A stretch of 64,000 bases of DNA from Prorocentrum cordatum (GCA_963575745.1 CAUYUJ010011503.1:194001-258000); one strand, 5' to 3'. Positions 40,303-52,559 are shown, counted from the stretch's first letter. The notes: generated from the letters alone by a model not told the origin. Made by a program: numbers and translations.

Positions 40303-40860
40303 ACGTCGAGGAGGCCTCCCCGCTGGGCATTGGCTACGCCGAGATGCAGGAGCAGGGCGAAGCGCCACGAGAGGTGAACTTCGACCAGCCGCCCAGCAGC
40401 GTTGCCAGCCTCAAGCAGGCCCCAGGCTTCGAGTCCTTCGGCGAGCGGACCGAGTGCCCGCTCTGCATCAAGCCAGGAGCTGGCTGCAACGATGCGCCCC
40501 GAGCCATCTCCATTCAGTTCGCCGGGGCCACGCGCTCTTTCGAGAGTAGCCCCCGGCCGACGCGATGGGGCCATGGGGCCGAGGTCAAACATGAGGCGCC
40601 CGGCACTTATGGCGCCGACGGCTCGGAGCTAGTGCCCATGCTGCCCAGCAAGTCGACGACCTCGAGATCGCAGAGCGCCAGGAGCACGTCGACCGACTCA
40701 TCGGCCACGTCGAGAGCGCCATCGGCAAAATGGGAGGCGATCGCGACGATTTCGCCAACTGCGGAGTTCATCAACACCGCAGTGCCGATGGCTCCGTGTC
40801 GCTCGACCAGGACGAGTAACTACATCGACGCCATGGCCCCCCTCAGGCAGGTCGATTTGA
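40299..40860 (+). pseudogene. Copia 2 reverse transcriptase, frameshifted at motif C
   Basis: The first frame (from 40,299) reads NVEEASPLGIGYAEMQEQGE, where the motif A Asp is Asn, then APREVNFDQPPSS and LKQAPGFESFGERTECPLCI followed by KPGAGCNDAPRAISIQFAG. Near 40,640 coding moves to the next frame: QQVDDLEIAERQEHVDRLIG, with both catalytic Asp (40,655-40,660), then HVESAIGKMGGDRDDFANCG and SLDQDE followed by a TAA. The original frame resumes with YIDAMAPLRQVDLIKSKADG. Confidence 0.7.
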
Positions 40861-41530
40861 TCAAGTCGAAGGCCGACGGGCTGGCCGGAGGTCCATTTCC
40901 AGACCTCTTCGTTTCCACGCCCTGCTTGCAAAACGCCGCGTTGCCGTCTGCGTCGTTGCGCTGTAGGGGGCCGAGCGCGAGCTGCTCATCAGGCGCGCGA
41001 TGCAGCTTAACTCCGTCGTTCTGGCCACGTGGGGGATCAAGGCTCGCATCGCCTTCCGGCGATTGAGTGCGCCGGCCGACTTTGCGCGCGCAACGACGGT
41101 TCGTTCAAGCGCGAGGGGGGTGCCAGGCGCGGCGTGCGGGCTTCCGTATACATGCGATTGGGTGAAGAGTATCTGCCACTTGCCGACGCCGTGCGCCGAC
41201 TGTACGTCGATCATCATTCGGCATAGAGCCAGCCTGCGGCGCAGCTGATGGTCTACAGGCTCACCTCCTGTCGCCCCTCCAGAGAGTGCGCGGGCCCGCC
41301 TCAGCAAAACAAATCACGAGGCTGGGGGGGAAGGAGATTGTGGCGTGCCGGCCGAGCTGGCCGCGGGCGGCACGTCCGTCTTCTCCGCATTGGCCATTGG
41401 CCCTGTTCGACCGCCTTCGGGTAACAGCATGGCGGGCCACCTACGACGGTCATCGCACCAGCTCCTCACCAAACAGATTGACGATATCATCTGGTTCGAC
41501 ACTCGAGATACGAGGCCCGTATTGTCAAGA
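40861..41530 (+). pseudogene. Copia 2 RT connection and RNase H
   Basis: Fragments in order: MQLNSVVLATWGIKARIAFR (about 41,000); NDGSFKREGGARRGVRASVY (from 41,092), whose Asp-Gly-Ser is the first RNase H motif; AVRRLYVDHHSA and a stop; and GTSVFSALAIGPVRPPSGNS (from about 41,369). It ends with LLTKQIDDIIWFDTRD (to 41,509), where copia RNase H domains end with an I-x-W-x-x-T-x-D segment followed by the 3' end of Pol. Three frames are used. Confidence 0.6.
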
Positions 41531-41695
41531 GGGGAAAGGGAAAGAGAGAGAGATATACAAACACATGAACAGGCAACAGAGAGAGAGAGAGAGAGATAGA
41601 GAGAGAACAATACAGAGAAACAGACAAACAGAGCATCATAGAACCAGAGAAGCGTATAACGAGAGGGAGAGAGAGAGAGAGAGAGAGAGAAACAA
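41531..41695 (+). repeat. (GA)n microsatellite
   Basis: GAGAGA tracts with AACAGACA interruptions, starting immediately after the last copia 2 Pol codons. Confidence 0.9.
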
Positions 41696-42749
41696 CAAAC
41701 ATGGAAATGTGAAGAGTGACGCATGTCAGTGATCGGGTCGCTTCCACCATCTTTTTCCGCGGAGCAGCTGGTTTCGGACAGCAGCGCATGCAAGTGAACA
41801 GTTGCGCGCTCCACTTGAAAATTCAGCTGCCGTGCATTTTCTGTTAAGGACCTGCTCAGTCGAAGGCGCTCTCGCTCGCGAAAGCTTGCATGGGGAATCC
41901 GGTCAGTATAAATTTGTTTCGTCGCGCTGTCAGTTTGCATGTGCTTCGCTGGTGTGCGCGCGGCTCGCGTGCCTGAGACGGCGACGCGCGCTAGTCTTTT
42001 CTTCTAGTTTATTCGTGCTCCTTTGCGCTGCCATCCTTATCCTCCCTAGGGCCTCTCGCTCCTCTCCTCAGCCCTCCTGTCCCTCCCTGCCCCCCTTATC
42101 TGGCATCGTTGGCAAGGCGGCGTGCTCGGCGCCAGCCGGGATCTCAGCGGTCTCCTCCTGTCGCGGCCGGGTTCCCCTCCAGCCGCGATGCCCCGGGAGA
42201 CGGCGCCAGCTGTCGTCGATGGGCCCACGGGTCCATGACATAATGACGGTGGGAGGCTACCTCGCCTTGCGCGCGTTCCGCCCAGAGGAGCTCCTCGAGT
42301 CGTTGCAGGCACTGACTGCGGTAAATTTCCTGCGCGGGCCCGTGGGCGTCCTGGCCCCGATGCCCGCGCGCAACGTGGACGCGTTCGCCGCGCCCGTTGC
42401 AGTTCGCGCGCAGATCCGCGCCGATGTACTCCGAACGTCAGTCGCAGACGAGCGCCGGCAGCTCCCCGTGGGATCTGGCGCCACGAGCGCCACTACTTTG
42501 CCAGAGCTGGCCGCGCAACTCCACCCAGGCGCTGTCCATATTCATTCGGCGCGACTTTTTGCGCAGCCGCTGCTGTTCCTTGCTTTTTTTTTGGGGGGGG
42601 GGCGGCCCTGCCCCTCGCGAGCCGCCAGCGCCTGCGTCGCATTGGCAGTCTGCGCCCACCTCAGTTCGATTATCATTGTGCTCATTGTGCCAGGGCAAAG
42701 AAGTCGCAAGGTCAATCTGTCCCCGGCCGATTCCCGGAGCAGCCGCCAT
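41696..42749. other. Open but unassignable region
   Basis: A 379-codon plus-strand frame (41,802-42,941) is hydrophobic at its N-terminus (residues about 40-75, LVFSSSLFVLLCAAILILPR) and then Ala/Arg/Leu/Pro-rich, with a second hydrophobic stretch. It runs on into the repeat at 42,750 and opposite-strand frames are also open, so I do not call it a gene. If real it could encode a membrane protein. Confidence 0.25.
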
Positions 42750-43420
42750 TTGTTGTTGCGTTTTGGAGTCTCTCTTTTCCGTTGGCTTCCGCGTGGGCCT
42801 CGCTCTGAACTGGCTGATGTTGCTCTCCCTCTGGAGCCTGGCCTGGTAGTCGGTCTCGGCGGAAACTTGTGCGCCGGCCGCCAGTTGTTTTTGTTGTCCG
42901 CGGTCGGTATTTTGCTTGTCCCTAGTACAGTGTGCGCTTGAGTAGATCATTATAACCTCTTAGATGCGCTGCGTGCTCATCCACAGGAACCGGGTCCATG
43001 CAAGTATACAACATGCCGCGGCGAGCGCCGAATAGCGCCACCAGACCAGCCTTGAGACCTGGGCGCCGCATTAGGTACCAAGTGGCGCCACCAAACCGGC
43101 CATGAGAAAGGCGCGCTGCGGGCGCCACCAGACTGGCCTTGAACCAAGCGTGGCATGATCACGGCCCCCTGGAACGAAGCTGACGGCGAAGTCACAGCCT
43201 GTGGGACGATCGCGGCACCCCGACAACGCAGCAGGAGAAGTGTTTGCGTCAAGCCGAAAGTTGCCCGTGACATTTCTTGCCCAGGAGATCGACGCAAGTT
43301 ATCGCGTCCGCAATTGTTTGGGCGTGTCAGCCCTTCCTGGGTTGACGTTGTCGTGTCGCACATATTGCCCTGCCTGGTTAGAGGTTAGAGTGGCCACGCA
43401 AATCGTGGGTCCTCGCGGGG
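42750..43420 (+). repeat. Diverged 0.65-kb direct repeat, copy 2
   Basis: Collinear partner of 36,436-37,085, same orientation, about 6.3 kb away. It lacks open coding sequence and has three GCGCCACCA subunits at about 43,034, 43,083 and 43,118. Confidence 0.7.
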
Positions 43421-43424
43421 CCTA

Positions 43425-43525
43425 CGAGACCACTGACATACCACCGACAAACCACCCACAGACCACTGACAGCACTCTGAAAGGCAACTGACAGACCACC
43501 GACAGACCACCGACAGCTCTGCCCG
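43425..43525 (+). repeat. ACCACTGACAG minisatellite
   Basis: About nine units of ACCACTGACAG/ACCACCGACAG. It is the same unit as the reverse-oriented half of the array at 36,367-36,431, and both adjoin a copy of the 0.65-kb repeat. Confidence 0.85.
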
Positions 43526-43644
43526 ACGTCTAGGGATGGCATCGCGTTCAAACGCGTGGCCCGATGATTCAAAGGTGCCTCCTCTGCAAGTCCACATCGA
43601 TCACGCACGGGAGTGGGTCATGGGTAATGTATGATCGTGTAACA
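43526..43644. other. No recognisable feature
   Basis: Short unique spacer between two repeats. Confidence 0.5.
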
Positions 43645-43666
43645 ATGTGTGTGTGTGTGTGTGTGT

Positions 43667-43706
<40 letters not shown>

Positions 43707-43722
43707 GTGCGTGTTGTGTGTA
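43645..43722 (+). repeat. (GT)n microsatellite
   Basis: GT repeats with TTGTGC interruptions. Confidence 0.95.
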
Positions 43723-43929
43723 GGGGATTTGATGTGCCCGTCGGCGGTGATGGCGGGCGCGGGAGGCGCTTTCGGGGCGGGGTGGGGGAGGGGGAGGGGG
43801 GGGGAGCTCAGGATTCCCTGTGGATGGGGCCCTGTGGGGCGACGTGAAGGGCCCCTGTGGCTGGGGGGGGGCCTTGGGTGGGTCCTGGCCCCGCCTGGAG
43901 GTGGCGGTCGCAAGCGAATTCTGGCCCCT
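43723..43929 (+). other. G-rich sequence
   Basis: Plus-strand G-rich stretch with several runs of 4-8 G, a G-quadruplex candidate. No gene. Confidence 0.5.
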
Positions 43930-44945
43930 AGGGGCAATGCGCGCGAGAAGGGTTGGCGCTGGCCGCGAGACGTCCGCCCGGAAGGCGGCGCGCCCAGAAG
44001 GCAGGGGCGGGGTCGTGTTAAGAGGACGGACAGTCGCTTCCCCAGGAGCAGGTGACCAGCGCGTACGAGAAGTTCGGGCGCTGGAAGTTTCAAGAGCCAA
44101 AGCAGTGGCAGCATCAGCAAGAAGGTATTTGCACGGTCGCGAAGGATGGGCAGTGGCGGCGTCGCGAGGATTGCACCCGCGTCCCCGAGAAACCAGGCAG
44201 CGTCAGCCTCGGGAGCAAGTCCACTGGCAATTTCGAGAGGGAAAGAGAGATATGTAGCGATAGAGAGAGGGGGGGAATGTGCGCGCGCGGGAAGTACCGG
44301 CAACGGCAGCATGTGCTGGTTTCAAGGAGGGGCAGTGGCAGCACCAAAAGGCACGGGCCTGCGCGCGTGAGCAAGATGGGCAATGGCAGATTCAAGCGGA
44401 CGGGCAGTGGGCAGGACTGGGGCGGGACTTGTCCGCGCTGGAAAGGCGGGCAGTGGCGGGCTCATGGCTCATGGGGGAAGGGCGGGGGCGGACGGGCAGT
44501 GGCAGCCCTAAGATCAATGGCAGTAACAGCCTCTAGAGGACGGAACCAATGCGTGTGAGGGGGACGGGTAGTGGCAGCATCAGGCGGCGTCACTGCGGGC
44601 GGGAAGGACGGTCGGGGGCATTCCGAAGGGGAAAGGCAGTAATTACTGGGAGGCAGGATCTGTGCGCGCGAGACGGACTGGCAGCGGCAGCCTCAAGAGG
44701 ACGGGCGGTGGAAACCTCCACGGGGTGCGACTTGCGCGTGCGAGTGGAAAGCGGGCGCTGGGAGACCCAGGAGGGCCCGCGCACGCGATGGGGCAGCGGC
44801 GGGCGCAAAAGGAAGAGGCCAGCGCGCGCGAGAAAGACGGTCGATGGCAGCCCCACCTGAGAGCGCAGTGGCAGCGTCAAGAGGACGGAGCCTGTGCCTG
44901 TGAAAAGGACTGGCAGTGACAGCGTCAAAAGGATGAGGCCGCAAC
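43930..44945 (+). repeat. Degenerate GGGCAGTGGCAGC minisatellite
   Basis: Irregular units of about 55-70 bp each containing GACGGGCAGTGGCAGC(A/C)TCA, AAGAGG and a GCGCGCGAG segment. Roughly 15 units, poorly conserved. Plus-strand Arg/Gly/Ser and minus-strand Leu/Pro/Ala ORFs are repeat products. Confidence 0.6.
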
Positions 44946-45740
44946 AAAACGGGCCGTTTCAACCCGCCAGAGAAAGTGTTTGTTTGGTGCGCGCGACACG
45001 GACAGGCAGCATCCACCCCAAGAGGAAACGTTCAAGGCGCGCGGGGAAAACGTGTGAGAGCAAAAGGGCGCGCGCGAGGCGTGGAAGGTGTCGCAGAGCC
45101 CGATCAGGAACGATCGCCGCCGCATGCGGAAAGCAGTGGTCGGCGCAACCGAGCCCGACGGTGGCCGCGAGGCCCGGTGAGTCTATGGCGCGCTGCAAGG
45201 AGGTGCGGGGGCGGGCGCGGAGGTCCACGTGCGCGGGCACTCGTGGGCGGCGAGAGCGCGAGCCTGAAGGCGAGCTGTCACGGCGCGGCGGATGCGTGCG
45301 GGCGAAGTTGGCATGGGACGCTGCCCCGTTCGTGACCAGCCGCTGCGGGACGCAATCGGCAGCAGGCCAAGGGCCACGTGGGCCGCGCGCGGGGTGATCT
45401 CTCGCGAGATTGGTGTGGCATCGAGCGGGGGGCGAAGGCGTTGCCACCGTCGACGGAGCGGGGGGGGGAGCAGACAACCCTTGTCGCGCCCCGCGGCACC
45501 AGAATGTGCGAGGCGACGCCAGCGTCACCTAATGCTGCCAGCAGTGGTTGGGAACATGTTCGTAGCATGGCGGGCGGCCGTGAACGCGGGATCGCGGGGA
45601 TCGGAGATTAGTGGCCGAGAAAATTCGGGCAATTTGTAAATCTCATCGGAGAAAGCTGCATTGGCGCGCTGCGAGGCTAGAGATGCGGCCGCGCTGTCCG
45701 CGCCCCCATGAATCACTCGCGACCGTACGCGCCCCAATTC
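44946..45740. other. No recognisable gene
   Basis: GC-rich, open on both strands (44,894-45,397 plus; 44,959-45,528 minus) without motifs. No decision on coding strand is possible. Confidence 0.35.
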
Positions 45741-46440
45741 AGGTAAGCATGTTTTTTCTCCTTTCCTGTTTCCCCTCTTCTCCCTTTTCCGCCTCATCTG
45801 TCTTATTCCTTTTGTCTCTCGTTCTCTTCTCTCTTTCTCCCTTCCGTCGCCCCCCTACCTTTTACAATTACACGTGAATGCGAATACCCTCTCTCCGAGG
45901 ACCCCGACAGACGGTTCTCTCCTATTCTGGCTTCTTACGTGCAGAATTGGACAAATGTGGTCTTTCTGGCAGCTTCTGTACAATCCAATGGTTTTTGGTG
46001 GTTTGTTGCAGTTTTTTTTTGTGTTTTCCGTTTTTTTTCTTTGTTTTCAGATCGACGCATTGCTCCCGTCGTTCAGAAAAGCGCTCTCGCCCAAGAGTGG
46101 CCCATGTTTCTGGATCGGGTCCTGGTTCATGTTTGTCGTCCACCTCATTTCCTTTCCGCCGCCTTCCCCAGGTCATCCTGCGCCTCCGCTCCTTCCGCCC
46201 CAGTTCCTGCTGTTGCTGTTCGTCGTCGTCATCCTCCTTCCACATTTTTTTTTGTGTTTCGTCCTGGTAATCCTCCAGCGCATCATCCACCCCCCCATCT
46301 GTGTACGCAGTCTCCCTTGTGCCGATTGCGAGAATTGTGATGGGATCATGCTGTTGGAGACCCATGTCGGCTTTGACACGCGTCCGCGGATAGAATAAAC
46401 ATCAGCGCGATGAGGGTGGATGGGAAGGAGGGATAAACAG
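45741..46440. other. Pyrimidine- and T-rich sequence
   Basis: CT-rich at 45,750-45,865, with T-runs at 46,010-46,050 and 46,240-46,255. Hydrophobic plus-strand ORFs come from this composition. No gene recognised. Confidence 0.4.
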
Positions 46441-46935
46441 TCAGATGTGACCGGAGCGCACCTGGCTTGTCCACGCCCCCTCTCTCATTTCCCTTCGCCC
46501 CCGCCCCCGCTTTACCCCCCGCCCCCCCTTATCCCGCATTGTCCTCGCAGCACCTCCGCCCTGTCCCCCGGCGCCGTCCTCCCCCCTCTGCATTCTTTTT
46601 GTTCCCTTCCCAGTCTTCCTGTGCCTCCGCTGCCGCATCCTGCCTCGTCCCTCTCCTCCTTCCCCACTCCTCTTTCTTACCCCCCCCTCCTTCCGCCCTT
46701 TCCCCCCTCGCTCCTCCTCCACGTTCCTCCCCCGGTCCCCTCCGCCTCTTCCGTCTCTTCCTTCCTCCAGGGAGCAACCCAAAACGAGGACCGAAAGGAG
46801 GGGCGCGAAGGAGAACGAGGTCGAGGCGGAAGAGGACGATGACTGAGAGGGATGGGGGTTGGAGGAGGAGTGGACGGAGGAGGGGGGGCGAGGGAGGGGG
46901 GGAGGGTTGGGGGAGAGAGGGGAGTATACGTGGAG
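46441..46935. repeat. Pyrimidine tract switching to purine tract
   Basis: From 46,470 to 46,770 the plus strand is almost all C/T; from about 46,775 to 46,930 it is almost all A/G (GGAGG, GGGGG). The strand asymmetry reverses within about 20 bp. Confidence 0.75.
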
Positions 46936-47234
46936 GAGCGTGGAGGAGGACCAGTTCGTTGGCTTCCCAGGTGCTGCGCGAAGCAGGGCGTCGGGTGCGC
47001 CACGTCGACCACGAGCCTGCCGTTCGACTGCGACGAAGGGTTCAATAAGTGGCTTCCGTTTTGCCTTCTTCCACCGAGAGGGGGGAGAAGAGTTTGCCGT
47101 CGTCGTAATGCGTTGGCCTGTTTCTTGTTTGTTTGGTTGGCCGAGCGTCGGGTAAGTATCTCCCCTGTCCGAAATGGTCACGTGCGGAGGAGTGGGAAGG
47201 GTAGAGGGGGAACATGGAACATGTGCCAGGGATG
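46936..47234. other. No recognisable gene
   Basis: Mixed sequence; no feature identified. Confidence 0.4.
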
Positions 47235-47343
47235 GTTGTGATCGTAATGGTAATGATGATGCTCATGCTGATGATGCTGCTGCTGCTGATGATGATGGCG
47301 ATGATGCTGATGCTGCTGCTGATGATGATGATGATGATGCTGA

Positions 47344-47374
<31 letters not shown>

Positions 47375-47460
47375 GCTGATGATGATGAATGTAGTGTTTG
47401 TGATGATTGATCTGCTGATGGTCACGGCGATGCTGACGGCGATGCTGACGGTGATGGTGA
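47235..47460 (+). repeat. TGATGA/TGCTGC trinucleotide tract
   Basis: GATGATGATGCTGATGATG-type repeats with TGC and GGCGATGCTGAC interruptions. Confidence 0.95.
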
Positions 47461-47880
47461 GCAAGAGGGACAGAAGAGACACAGAGAAAAATGGCCACTT
47501 TAAACCCAAGACGTATCAACGATGTTTCAATGAACTATCCTTCCAAATTCCCTCTTCGCAGGTCACTACAAGGGTTTTCTTTCACTGTAGGAAGTGCCCA
47601 CTTGGAAGACAACAACCTGAGAATCCTCAAGCGTGCCACAACACCATTATTGTAACGACGACGCCGCGAGTCAACGCTAGTGCTGCGTCCTAACAACCCT
47701 TAATCGTGTCAGAACACCCCTGTCGGGCTTCCAACACAGCGAATCTATATGAATGCTGCGCCCTGGCAGTCGTAAACCGTAGCGGAACACAGTTTCTGGG
47801 GCGCCAGCCATAAGAATTTTGACGCCGTGACAAAGTTGTGAGACACATGTGTGCGGCATTCAGGCGAGAATTCGATTTTG
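47461..47880. other. No recognisable gene
   Basis: Unique-looking sequence; short ORFs only. Confidence 0.4.
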
Positions 47881-48060
47881 CAAAGCACCCGCCCTCCACC
47901 TGTGAAACCCTTGAAAATCGTTAAAACGAATTTGCGCGGCGCCAGGGGAAAAAAGGACCCGCCCTCCATCCGCCAAGCTCTTGCAAATGTTTAAGACGAA
48001 TGCACGCGGCGCGAAAGCGAGAGCCACATTTTGAAAACCACCCGCCCCCCGTTCGTGAAT
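47881..48060 (+). repeat. 70-83-bp repeat, three copies
   Basis: CCCGCCCTCC at 47,888 and 47,958 and CCCGCCCCCC at 48,041 begin units. The first two continue with a G/C-T-TGCAAA or TGAAAA stretch, then TTAARACGAAT and GCGCGGCGC. Confidence 0.65.
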
Positions 48061-49390
48061 ATGCTGCAGTTGTGCTAAGTTCCAGGATCGTGAACGGTGA
48101 GGAAGTCTCAGACGATATGTCTGGCCCGCCCTACTGACACGCCTTAGGGCGCGACAGGGAGGAGCCAATTATGAAGGACAAGGGATGGGGCGGAGCAGCA
48201 GCAGGGTGGAGAGCGACGGGAAATGATTATTTCGACGGATGCAAGAGGAACGGTGATAAAAGAGGATGAAAATGAGGGGGGTACGGAGGAGGGGTGATTA
48301 GGAGGGGCAGGTTAAACACATCCCGCGCCATTGATGTTGCCAAGCGCTTTTGCGTCCAACATTTCCCTCGCGCCAGTCAATTCAACTTTCTCTTAACTGC
48401 GGCACACGCCCGCTGGACATTTGATGGCCCCATTGGCTCTCATGGTGAGCATCCTGCTTGCTCTGAATCCACGTTCGTACTATCATTCGACGCGAAACGT
48501 TACACAGCATAATGAATTCTAAGGGGGAGCGCAATCGATCCTTGTAGCTGGTAGAAGCGGCATGGTGGTTGCTGCTTTTAGAAGCCTGAAGAGTACGGAT
48601 AGGGTAGCTGTTGTTGAGTGTGTGTGTGTGTCATATGGTTTTTGGGATATGGTTTTGGGATATGCTAAGACATGAGCGCGTCTCGGATTGATCTTCCTAC
48701 CGGCAGAGTTTGCAACGCGATGTGCGCTCGGGGCGAGCCGTATCCCTTGGAGTGAATGTCATGTCGTCGTCGCTCGAAGCGCACAGGAAGAGCTCATGCG
48801 TTCACCGCCCGCCCATTTCAGCCATCGCTGGAAGGGGCAATGGCGGCGCCAAGACGGGACCGCAATGTTCCGGACATGGCGAATAGTTCCCGAACAGGTA
48901 TATTTTGTCTAGTTCTCCATTTCTCTTCCATCCCAACCGATTTGGCTCGGGTATGCCCTGTGGCTGATGGATGTCGACTTTGTGTATTCGTCGTCGGCCC
49001 GTCATCAACGCCCACGGGTCAGTGATATGGACGTTGGCTCTCTGAGTTCTTGCTCCCAGTCGTTTCAACATCGCTCGAAGTGCGCATTCCAATTCTTTGT
49101 CCGTGGAGCCGAAACTTCCTGGAGGGGCCCTTCTCCCGCCTCAGGTGCTTCTGATGAACGTGCGGTGGGTGGCCCGCCGTCCACAGATATTGTGCGGTGT
49201 TCACAGGCAAGCTGTGGTGCTGACAGGCACGCCATGGTGCTCATGAACATGCTGTGGCGCTCACGAGCTACTGTGGTGCCCACAGGCTCAGGAAAATGGT
49301 GTTTTCGCTTGTCCTTGTCTAACCACGGCGACGACTACACCTCCTACGCCACCGCCAGTACCACTCCCACGACTACGAGTACTACAAACA
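48061..49390. other. No recognisable gene
   Basis: Includes a short duplicated GGGATATGGTTTT (about 48,635-48,660). ORFs of fewer than 100 codons and no domains. GTGGTGCTCA(C/T) and CACAGGC motifs repeat loosely at 49,195-49,285. Confidence 0.4.
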
Positions 49391-49405
49391 CTCCTACTTC
49401 GACCG

Positions 49406-49499
<94 letters not shown>

Positions 49500-49536
49500 G
49501 ACTACTACTGCTACGACTACTGCTACTACGACTAGG

Positions 49537-49568
<32 letters not shown>

Positions 49569-49825
49569 CATTACTACTACGACTACTTTTTGTACTACTA
49601 CTACTCCCACTATTACGACCTTTATTATCATTACTAATACTATTACTACTACTACAACTACTACTACTGCTACTACTACTAATGTTACTACTATTATTAC
49701 TCTTGCCAAACACACGACGACAACTATGACTATAACTACTATTACCACTACTACTACTACTGCTACTACGACTACTAGTACCACTACTAGAACTGATAAT
49801 GCTACTACCACTACTATTGCTACTA

Positions 49826-49856
<31 letters not shown>

Positions 49857-49890
49857 CAGTACTACTACTACTACTACTACTACTACTACG

Positions 49891-49921
<31 letters not shown>

Positions 49922-50703
49922 TCACGACTACTACAGCTATCATTCTTTCAATTCGTACTATCAGGACTACGGCTACGACTCCGACTTTTACTACTGCTAC
50001 TACTACCACAATTATTAATATATTCCTATTCCCACTGCTACTATTATTACCACTACTACTACCACTACCACTACCACCGCATACGGCTACCACTACTACC
50101 TCTACTACTACGACTACCACGCCTACTACTAACTACCACTACTAGTACCAATACGATTATTGTTACTAGTACTGCGACTACTACGACTACGACCTCTACT
50201 ATTGTTATTACCACTACCACTACTACTTCTACTACCACCACTACTACTACCACTGCTGCTGGCACTTCTACGACTACGACTACGACTACTAGTACTACGG
50301 CTATTATTATCACTACTACTACTACTACGACGACGACTACTACTACTACTATTACTACTACTACTACTACTACTTCTACTAGTACCGCTACGACTGCGTC
50401 TACTACTTCTGCTACTCCTACTACTAGTACTACCACTACGACGACTACTACTTCTAGTGCTACTCCTGGTAGTTGTGGTCCTACTACTACTTCCATCGCT
50501 ACGACTACTACGACTACTGATATTCGTATTTCTATGACGATTCCTAGTGTTACTATTTTTCTATACTACTCGTACGGCGCCCGTGGCTACTAATACTAAT
50601 ACTAGGATGACGACTGCTACTATCAGTACTACTACCACTACCACGACTGCTACCTACTACGACTACTACTACTACTACTACTGCTACAACTATGACGACG
50701 ACT

Positions 50704-50747
<44 letters not shown>

Positions 50748-50788
50748 GACGACTACTACTACTACTAGTACTAATACTACTACTCCTC

Positions 50789-50819
<31 letters not shown>

Positions 50820-51209
50820 GACTACTACTACTCCAACGACTACTACTACTACTACTACTATTAGTACTACTAGTACTACTACTACTACTACTATTGCTAC
50901 AACGAGTGCTACTACTACTACGACTGCTACTACCACTACTACTACTATTACTATTACTCACATTAGTACCACTACTGCAACTACTACTACGACTACTGCT
51001 GCTTCTACGACTACGACTATTACTACTACGGCTACTATTATTACGCATTGTATGACTACTACGGCTACTACTACTACTACTTTTACTAGCACCACTCGTT
51101 CTATTACTAGTACAACTACTACTTTTTGTACTAGTTTGGTGACGACTACGAGTACGATTGCGACGACGACGACTACTAGTAGTAGTAGTACTACTACTAC
51201 TACTACTTT

Positions 51210-51246
<37 letters not shown>

Positions 51247-51322
51247 GCTACCACTACTACGACCACGACTACGACTACGACTACGACTACTACTACTAGT
51301 ACTACTACTACTACTACTACTG

Positions 51323-51354
<32 letters not shown>

Positions 51355-51388
51355 GCTACTACTACTACTACTACTACTACTACTAGTT

Positions 51389-51419
<31 letters not shown>

Positions 51420-51430
51420 TACTTGTACTA
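49391..51430 (+). repeat. (ACT)n trinucleotide satellite, 2.04 kb
   Basis: Long ACT repeat with ACG, ACC, GCT and short non-repeat interruptions throughout. All ORFs (poly-Thr, poly-Leu, poly-Val, poly-Ser) are artefacts. The reverse-complement satellite (AGT)n occurs at 57,440-57,980. Confidence 0.98.
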
Positions 51431-51484
51431 TCTCTTTGCTTCCAGCCCATCTCGCCACCGTGCCTGGCTTTTGAGTGTGAAGCC

Positions 51485-52040
51485 TATGGGTTGTTCGTTG
51501 GGATATGGTGGGGGGCCTCTCGGGTACCTCGTGGAGGCAGTTTAGAGGCCTCTTTCGGGCCGTTTGGGGGCCTGTTGGGGCCTCTTATGGACCTCGTGGG
51601 GGCCTCCCAGAGCCTCTTGGGGCTTTGTTGGGGCCGGCTTGAGGCCCTCTTGGGTCCTCTTGGGCCCTCTTGGGCGGCTCTGCCATTGGGAGGCTTGTTG
51701 GACTGTGTTCGGATGGTCTGGGGAGTCTCTTGGGCCGTCTTGGAGCGTCGGGAAGCCCAAAACGCGAGAATGCCGGGCCCGTCTTCGGAAGCTTGTTGAA
51801 TGCCCTGGGGCGTTTTGGAAGCCTCTTGGTTTTTCAGAAAGCCAAGTTTGGCCTGGCGATCTTTGGACGTCTCTGGGCCCTCTTGGGCCGTCTTTGATGT
51901 TTCCTGGGGCCCTCTGGGCCCGTCTTGAGGCCTTTTTGGGCCCGAAGATGTCACGCGATAAGATGCGGGGGAACCCGGGGGGCACGCGACAAACTCCAGG
52001 AGATTGCCCGGAGCCTTCCAAGACCCTTTAGGAGGCCCCA
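51485..52040 (+). repeat. Degenerate CTCTTGGGG decamer region 2
   Basis: About 45 units of CTCTTGGGGCC, CGTCTTGG or TCTCTTGGG-like sequence, degrading to the right. Follows the (ACT)n satellite after about 55 bp. Confidence 0.75.
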
Positions 52041-52559
52041 AGGATTTGGCAAACGACCCGAGGGCACTCCCACTCCGTGCCCAGAGGCACGGTGGCGGAC
52101 AACTTCTGCTGTCAGTATTATCACATACACGGTTGAACGTTACCTGTGTACAATGTAGAAGTAAAGCCTCAAGAGGTAAAGGGTGCGGGCTCGGGCTCGG
52201 CGTCGGCATTGGTTCGATACAATACGAAAGCAACTCATCTGCAGTACAATACACGACCGTAAAAATACAATGCACACTCACAACGACACATCCGCAGTCC
52301 AATTTATACATGAAGCCAGAATTGAATTGAGATGCGCGTACAAGGCACGTCGAACACAGTACAACTATCTCCCAATTCACTACAAGTACACTGCACATGC
52401 AAGTTCAACGCAATAAAAGTGCTATACGACTGCAGTGCCAACGCAACACGCATAGCTGAGTTTTCCTTTCCGCGTGCGGATGGCGTTTCGAATTGCTTCT
52501 TTTCCGAATGGAACCGCGACGCTCCCTGGTGTGACCCGAATGCAACATGTCTTGGCAAT
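52041..52559. other. No recognisable gene
   Basis: A/T-richer unique sequence; no domain or RNA identified. Confidence 0.4.

Larger units (their letters stand above)
39300..41530 (+). mobile_element. Ty1/copia-type element 2, 5'-truncated Pol fragment
   Basis: Contains, in changing frames, a pre-RT region, the RT and the RNase H domain of a second copia family. The RT signature (PGFE..., CIKPGAGCNDAPRA, VDDL) is related to that of the element at 29.4-30.8 kb but clearly different in sequence. No Gag, protease or integrase is recognised upstream. It ends in a GA microsatellite. Diverged direct repeats at 36.4-37.1 and 42.7-43.4 kb lie on both sides and might be ancient LTRs. Confidence 0.7.

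Noticed and set aside
49319-51474. Very long poly-Thr, poly-Val, poly-Leu and poly-Ser ORFs on both strands
   Set aside because: They are translations of the (ACT)n satellite in different frames and carry no protein signal.
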